DNA from: Candidatus Omnitrophota bacterium
GTDB lineage: Bacteria; Omnitrophota; Gorgyraeia; 1-14-0-20-64-10; JACQQZ01
NCBI GenBank assembly: GCA_016206755.1
Contig: JACQQZ010000154.1
Coordinates: forward strand, 1-7,416
Direction of reading: 5' to 3'
Length of the DNA stretch: 7,416 nucleotides
Position numbers and translations under genes: made by a program. The stretch's first letter is position 1; the number at the start of each line of letters is the position of its first letter. Positions 4,034 to 7,416 of the stretch are shown here, one piece after another. Below the pieces are notes generated by a model that was not told the DNA's origin, did no database searches, and worked only from the letters and a program-made list of their open reading frames with translations.

Positions 4034-7000
4034 CTTCTCCTCCGTATTGTTTTTCCATGAGCCCTTGCGTCACCTCAACGGCGCCTTGAATTTGATCCGC
4101 GCTCTTTCGAATCTCCTGGACGGTCGGATTCTCGCTGATCTGTTTTGCCATCAACGAACCCAGGTCGATTCCCAGCTCATCGCCGATCAGATCCTTCAAC
4201 TGCGCGGTGATCTCATTGACCGCTTTCCCTACTTTACTCTTTTCTTGCTGGGCTGCAAGAAGTTTTGGCAGCTCTTGGACCTGATGTTTCAAGCTCTCCA
4301 AAGCGAAATGGACGTCGCCCCCCGTGGCCAAATCGCCCTTCACGGCTTTCATGATCTCCAACGATTGCTTGGCGTAATCTTTGGCGCCCGATTGGCCCGC
4401 CACCATTCCCATGACGTCGCTGATGGTCGCTGTTTCAATGTTGAATCCTTGCGCCACGTAGCTGCCGTAGACGGCATCCTGGATGATGGTCGTGTACTGT
4501 CCGGGCGGGAATCTGGATGGCTCGAATGTGGTTTTGTAGTAGAAGAATCCGGGATTTTTCGGATCCGGGATCATCGGAACGCTGGTGACGAACTTGTTGC
4601 CCGCTTCGTTGATGATGTCGATCACGGGGACCGCATCCGATTGAGAGCTGAATTGGATGGTCTGCTCTGAACCGGCCAACGGATTTTCCGAGGCGATGAT
4701 TCGAGCGGCGAAGCGTTTTGCGGTCGCTTCGCTTTCCTTGGCCGACGCCTGCAATTGATCCGCCGCCTGGCTGCTCTTCGAAGAAGCCGCATCCATGCTC
4801 ACCAATATTTTCCCCGACTCCGTCTTGAGCGTGGTCACCGCCCCGTCAATCTTCGCCACGCCCTGATCCATCTTGGTCGTGATGATCGTCTTCTGCTCAT
4901 CGAGCTTGGTGTTGATGGTCGTGGTCTGCGCTGCCAACGTGGTCTGAAGGTTCGTGTTGACTGCCGAAAGGGACGTGTCCAGTTTCTGGGTCACGATGTT
5001 CTGCACGTCCTGGAGTTTCTGCTCCGCGGTCACGCTGAAGCTCTTCGACTGGGAGAAATATCCGCCCGTGGCGATCCCGATCTTTGTCACCGCCACGTAA
5101 ACCTTGGCCGCGTCAAAGGCATAGACGTAGGTGAAGCTGTACTGGCCGGTGTTGGCGTCCGGAGCGACCGCACCGGACGACAGGGTGGTCAGCAGAGTCG
5201 TTCCATCGTAGATCTTGATTTCGCAGGAGGTGGCGCCGGTCACGTTGATCCCGTCGCGGGTCAGAATGGAGCCCAGGGAGAGCGTGGTGCTCGTCGGATT
5301 GAACACGATGGTGGTCTTCGGTTCCCACACGTGCACCACCTTGGTCTCCATAAAGATGGTAATCGTCTGATCGGCGTTGGCTACGAACGGCTGGGCCTTT
5401 TCGCCATAGGCCGTCTCGGTCCAGGTCGCGGTGAAGGAACCGTACGCATGTTTTCGGACCACCGGGGAAGTCAGACCCGATCCGACCCAGCCGTCCGTCG
5501 AATTCACGGTCAGGTTGGAGATGTGGTTGTTGCTCAAAAGATCGAGCAACTTCCAGGTGATGGTGTAGTAATCGAACGTGAAGTTGGCATTCGATTCATC
5601 AAGAACGGTCAGATCATCCGCGTTCAGCACGCGCACCTTCACCGTCGACAGCGGCGGAGTCGCGACGTTCGGGATGGTCCAGGCGTAGCTGCCGGTGGTG
5701 GCACTCAGATTGTTGGCCGGAGTCGTAGCAACGATCAGGTTGCCGACCGGCCATGTGACGCCGCCATCGGTGGAATACTCGATCTTGACCGCGCCGATGG
5801 AGCCGGTCCGGGTCCAGGTGATCGGGTGGCTCTCATTGGTCACCCAGCGCTCGCCGCCGTTGGGGGAGGTCAGCAGCAGTTTGCCCTGAATCTTGAAGTC
5901 GGCATCGGAGGTGTCGAACACCGCTGGATCGCCGGCATCTTCAATTTTCACGCGCGCGGTCGTGGCGATGGAGTCCGGGATCGTCCAAGCGTAATTGAAC
6001 GTGCCGCTGGAACCGCTGCCGTTGGGCGCGGAGGCGACGACCGAATTTGGATAGGCACCGCCGCTGTTGATGGAATAGGTCAATTTCACATTCGGAATCG
6101 TGCCGCCCCAGGTCCAGGAGATGTTGCGGGACTCGGCCACCGTCCAGACCTCGCCGCCGTTGGGGGCGGTCAGGACGAAGTTGCCCTGGATGCTGAAGTT
6201 GGCGTTGGAGTCATCGTACACGGTCGAATCGTTGACATCTTCCACCCGGACGCGCGCAGTGGTGGTCGGAACATCCGGCAATGTCCAGGCGTAGGTGTTC
6301 GTATTTGCAACAGAAGCGCTGATGGAGTTGGGGAACGTGGAACCGCTGTTGGTCGAGTAAGTCAGTTTCACATTCGCAATCGTACCGGTGGTGGTCCAGG
6401 TGATGTTCCGGCTCTGGGCAATTGGCCAACCTTCAGCGCCGTTGGGGGCTGTCAGGGCAAACGCGCCGCGAACCTTGAAGTTGGCGTCGGAAGCATCCGT
6501 CGCGTCCACATCGGTGGTTGATTCCACCTTCACGCGCAACTGCGTCGAAATGGCGTCCGGCACGGTCCAAGCATAGGGGCTGCTGTTGGCGGTCGAAGCG
6601 ATGATGGTGTTCGAATAAGCGCCGCCGCCGTTGGTGGAGTAGGTCAGCTTGACGTTGGGCACCGTTCCGGTGAATGTCCAGGTGATGCTGCGGGATTCAC
6701 CGACCGTCCAGACTTCCCCGCCGTTGGGGGCGGTCAGCACGAAGTTGGAGCGGATCTTGAAGTCGTTGTCTGAGCTGTCCTCGGCTGTAACATCCGCAGG
6801 GTCGCTCACGCGCACGCGCGCGGTGGCGGAGATGTTGTCCGGAATCGTCCAGTTTTGAGTGCCGTCGTTGGGGGTGGATCCCAAAAGCGCCAGCCAAGAA
6901 CCGCCGCTGTTGATGGAATATTCCAATTTGACATTGGTCACCGATCCGGCGGAAGTCCAAGTGATCGGATAGGCGCTTCCGACAAGCCACTGCTCACTGC

Positions 7001-7416
7001 CGTTGGGCGAAGCGAGCGTGAAATTGGCCGTGATGCGGAAATCGGCGTTGGACGTATCGACAGCGCCCGCATCGTTGCTGTCGGAGATTCTCACGCGCAC
7101 GGTGTTTGAGATCGCGTCCGGGATCGTCCAGCCGAACGGGCTGGTGCTCGAAGCCAATGCGTTGATCGTCTGAATGTCTGCGGCGAATCCATCGCGGGAA
7201 TATTCCAATCTCACGTTGGGGATCGTACCGACCTTGACCCAGGTGATGTTCTGAGAAGTCCCAACGCGCCACTGCTCGCCGCCGTTGGGGGCCCCCAACG
7301 TCACCGAGACGCGGATGCGGAAGTCGCCGTCGGAAGCGTCGAAAGCTTCGGCGTCTGTCGTCTGAGAAACTTTGGCGCGCAGCGTGCCGGACACCACATC
7401 CGGCACCGTCCAGGCG
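4002..7416 (-). CDS. Large secreted repeat protein with Kre9/KNH-like domains (partial, N-terminus outside the window)
   Basis: At least 1137 residues are visible. The gene is open at the right edge, where translation is already inside a repeat (AWTVPD), so the apparent GTG at 7406 is not the true start. In order (residues counted from that codon): a partial repeat to about 36; six repeats of 93-100 residues (37-611), each opening with L-x-A/S-PNG-x-E-x-W, then I-T/S-W, v-K/R-L-x-Y-S, W-T-I/V/L-P-D/N and V-R-V, and ending with a D-x-S-n-A-D/N-F strand, which fits the Kre9/KNH-like Ig-like family of bacterial surface proteins; a beta domain at about 612-690 with YGSFTATW; an Ig-like domain at about 691-795; a coiled coil at about 796-900 rich in Thr, Gln and Ala; another Ig-like domain at about 902-992; and a helical C-terminus to 1134. 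I saw one cysteine (728). No anchor or C-terminal sorting signal is obvious. It probably acts outside the inner membrane; its role is unknown. Confidence 0.9.
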   Translation of the reverse strand, partial: AWTVPDVVSGTLRAKVSQTTDAEAFDASDGDFRIRVSVTLGAPNGGEQWRVGTSQNITWVKVGTIPNVRLEYSRDGFAADIQTINALASSTSPFGWTIPDAISNTVRVRISDSNDAGAVDTSNADFRITANFTLASPNGSEQWLVGSAYPITWTSAGSVTNVKLEYSINSGGSWLALLGSTPNDGTQNWTIPDNISATARVRVSDPADVTAEDSSDNDFKIRSNFVLTAPNGGEVWTVGESRSITWTFTGTVPNVKLTYSTNGGGAYSNTIIASTANSSPYAWTVPDAISTQLRVKVESTTDVDATDASDANFKVRGAFALTAPNGAEGWPIAQSRNITWTTTGTIANVKLTYSTNSGSTFPNSISASVANTNTYAWTLPDVPTTTARVRVEDVNDSTVYDDSNANFSIQGNFVLTAPNGGEVWTVAESRNISWTWGGTIPNVKLTYSINSGGAYPNSVVASAPNGSGSSGTFNYAWTIPDSIATTARVKIEDAGDPAVFDTSDADFKIQGKLLLTSPNGGERWVTNESHPITWTRTGSIGAVKIEYSTDGGVTWPVGNLIVATTPANNLSATTGSYAWTIPNVATPPLSTVKVRVLNADDLTVLDESNANFTFDYYTITWKLLDLLSNNHISNLTVNSTDGWVGSGLTSPVVRKHAYGSFTATWTETAYGEKAQPFVANADQTITIFMETKVVHVWEPKTTIVFNPTSTTLSLGSILTRDGINVTGATSCEIKIYDGTTLLTTLSSGAVAPDANTGQYSFTYVYAFDAAKVYVAVTKIGIATGGYFSQSKSFSVTAEQKLQDVQNIVTQKLDTSLSAVNTNLQTTLAAQTTTINTKLDEQKTIITTKMDQGVAKIDGAVTTLKTESGKILVSMDAASSKSSQAADQLQASAKESEATAKRFAARIIASENPLAGSEQTIQFSSQSDAVPVIDIINEAGNKFVTSVPMIPDPKNPGFFYYKTTFEPSRFPPGQYTTIIQDAVYGSYVAQGFNIETATISDVMGMVAGQSGAKDYAKQSLEIMKAVKGDLATGGDVHFALESLKHQVQELPKLLAAQQEKSKVGKAVNEITAQLKDLIGDELGIDLGSLMAKQISENPTVQEIRKSADQIQGAVEVTQGLMEKQYGGEDAPVVQTSIY
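5574..7416 (-). repeat. Tandem array of six full and one partial ~280-300 bp coding repeats
   Basis: The unit boundaries, set at the residue before the A/S-PNG motif, are 7298-7017, 7016-6738, 6737-6456, 6455-6174, 6173-5874 and 5873-5574, with a partial unit beyond 7298. The first four are 93-94 codons and the last two are 100 codons, lengthened by small Gly/Ser/Asn-rich insertions before the Y-A-W-T motif. DNA identity between units is high around the PNGGE and YAWT motifs; for example, units 3 and 5 share long stretches near 6717-6760 and 6150-6180. This points to fairly recent duplication within the gene, and the array could change length by recombination. Confidence 0.9.

Noticed and set aside
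3161..4060. Plus-strand open frame of 299 codons opposite the 286-residue membrane protein
   Set aside because: The minus-strand frame has a good SD, a signal peptide and a membrane helix. The plus-strand frame has none of these and mirrors its codons.
4755..6521. Long plus-strand open frame of 588 codons opposite the repeat protein
   Set aside because: It is an antisense shadow of the repetitive GC-rich coding sequence. Its translation is rich in Gly, Arg, Asp and His with no recognisable domain, while the minus-strand frame shows clear periodic domains.
7404..7406. GTG at 7406 as the start of the repeat protein
   Set aside because: The frame stays open to the window edge and reads AWTVPD across this codon, the middle of a repeat unit, so the true start lies outside.
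5574..7416. Regular 280-300 bp spacing as a CRISPR or satellite array
   Set aside because: The repeats are long, in frame and encode a known Ig-like domain motif; there are no short identical repeats with unique spacers.

Overview
All seven long genes in this window lie on the minus strand and read as one compact operon, transcribed from high to low coordinates. No plus-strand gene, RNA gene, CRISPR array or insertion sequence is supported. The DNA is GC-rich, Shine-Dalgarno (SD) sites are clear, and GTG starts are common. The PNGGE-type repeat protein, the b/delta fusion subunit and the operon style suggest an uncultured Gram-negative-like bacterium, possibly Omnitrophota or another PVC-related lineage. 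That placement is a low-confidence inference from protein style only.

The right half (4002-7416) is one open-ended gene for a large, probably secreted protein. It carries at least six Kre9/KNH-like 'PNGGExW...ITW' repeats, then further beta domains, a coiled coil and a helical C-terminus. It overlaps by 32 nt a 286-residue protein (3173-4033) with a signal peptide, a coiled-coil ectodomain and one C-terminal membrane helix. I do not recognise either family as a whole.

One nucleotide after that gene's stop codon, an F1Fo ATPase cluster begins: epsilon (N-terminal domain only), c, b fused to a delta-like domain, alpha, and the start of gamma (cut by the left edge). The order epsilon-c-b-alpha-gamma and the b/delta fusion match the 'alternate' or N-type F-ATPase lineage. 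The beta, a, AtpI/AtpQ and AtpR genes that normally sit beside or between these genes are absent from the visible stretch. In their upstream place stand the two envelope proteins.

Three features deserve attention. First, the two envelope genes are tightly coupled to the ATPase genes. Second, a perfect 16-bp inverted repeat in the alpha-gamma gap hides the gamma SD and most of its start codon, with the partner arm beginning at the last base of the alpha stop codon. Third, both of the larger internal gaps (c-b and alpha-gamma) are spanned exactly by mini-ORFs that overlap the preceding stop and the following start. The c subunit keeps the ion-binding Glu, lacks the Na+-type ligands, and has lost most of its helix-1 glycine motif. 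Alpha has a changed P-loop.
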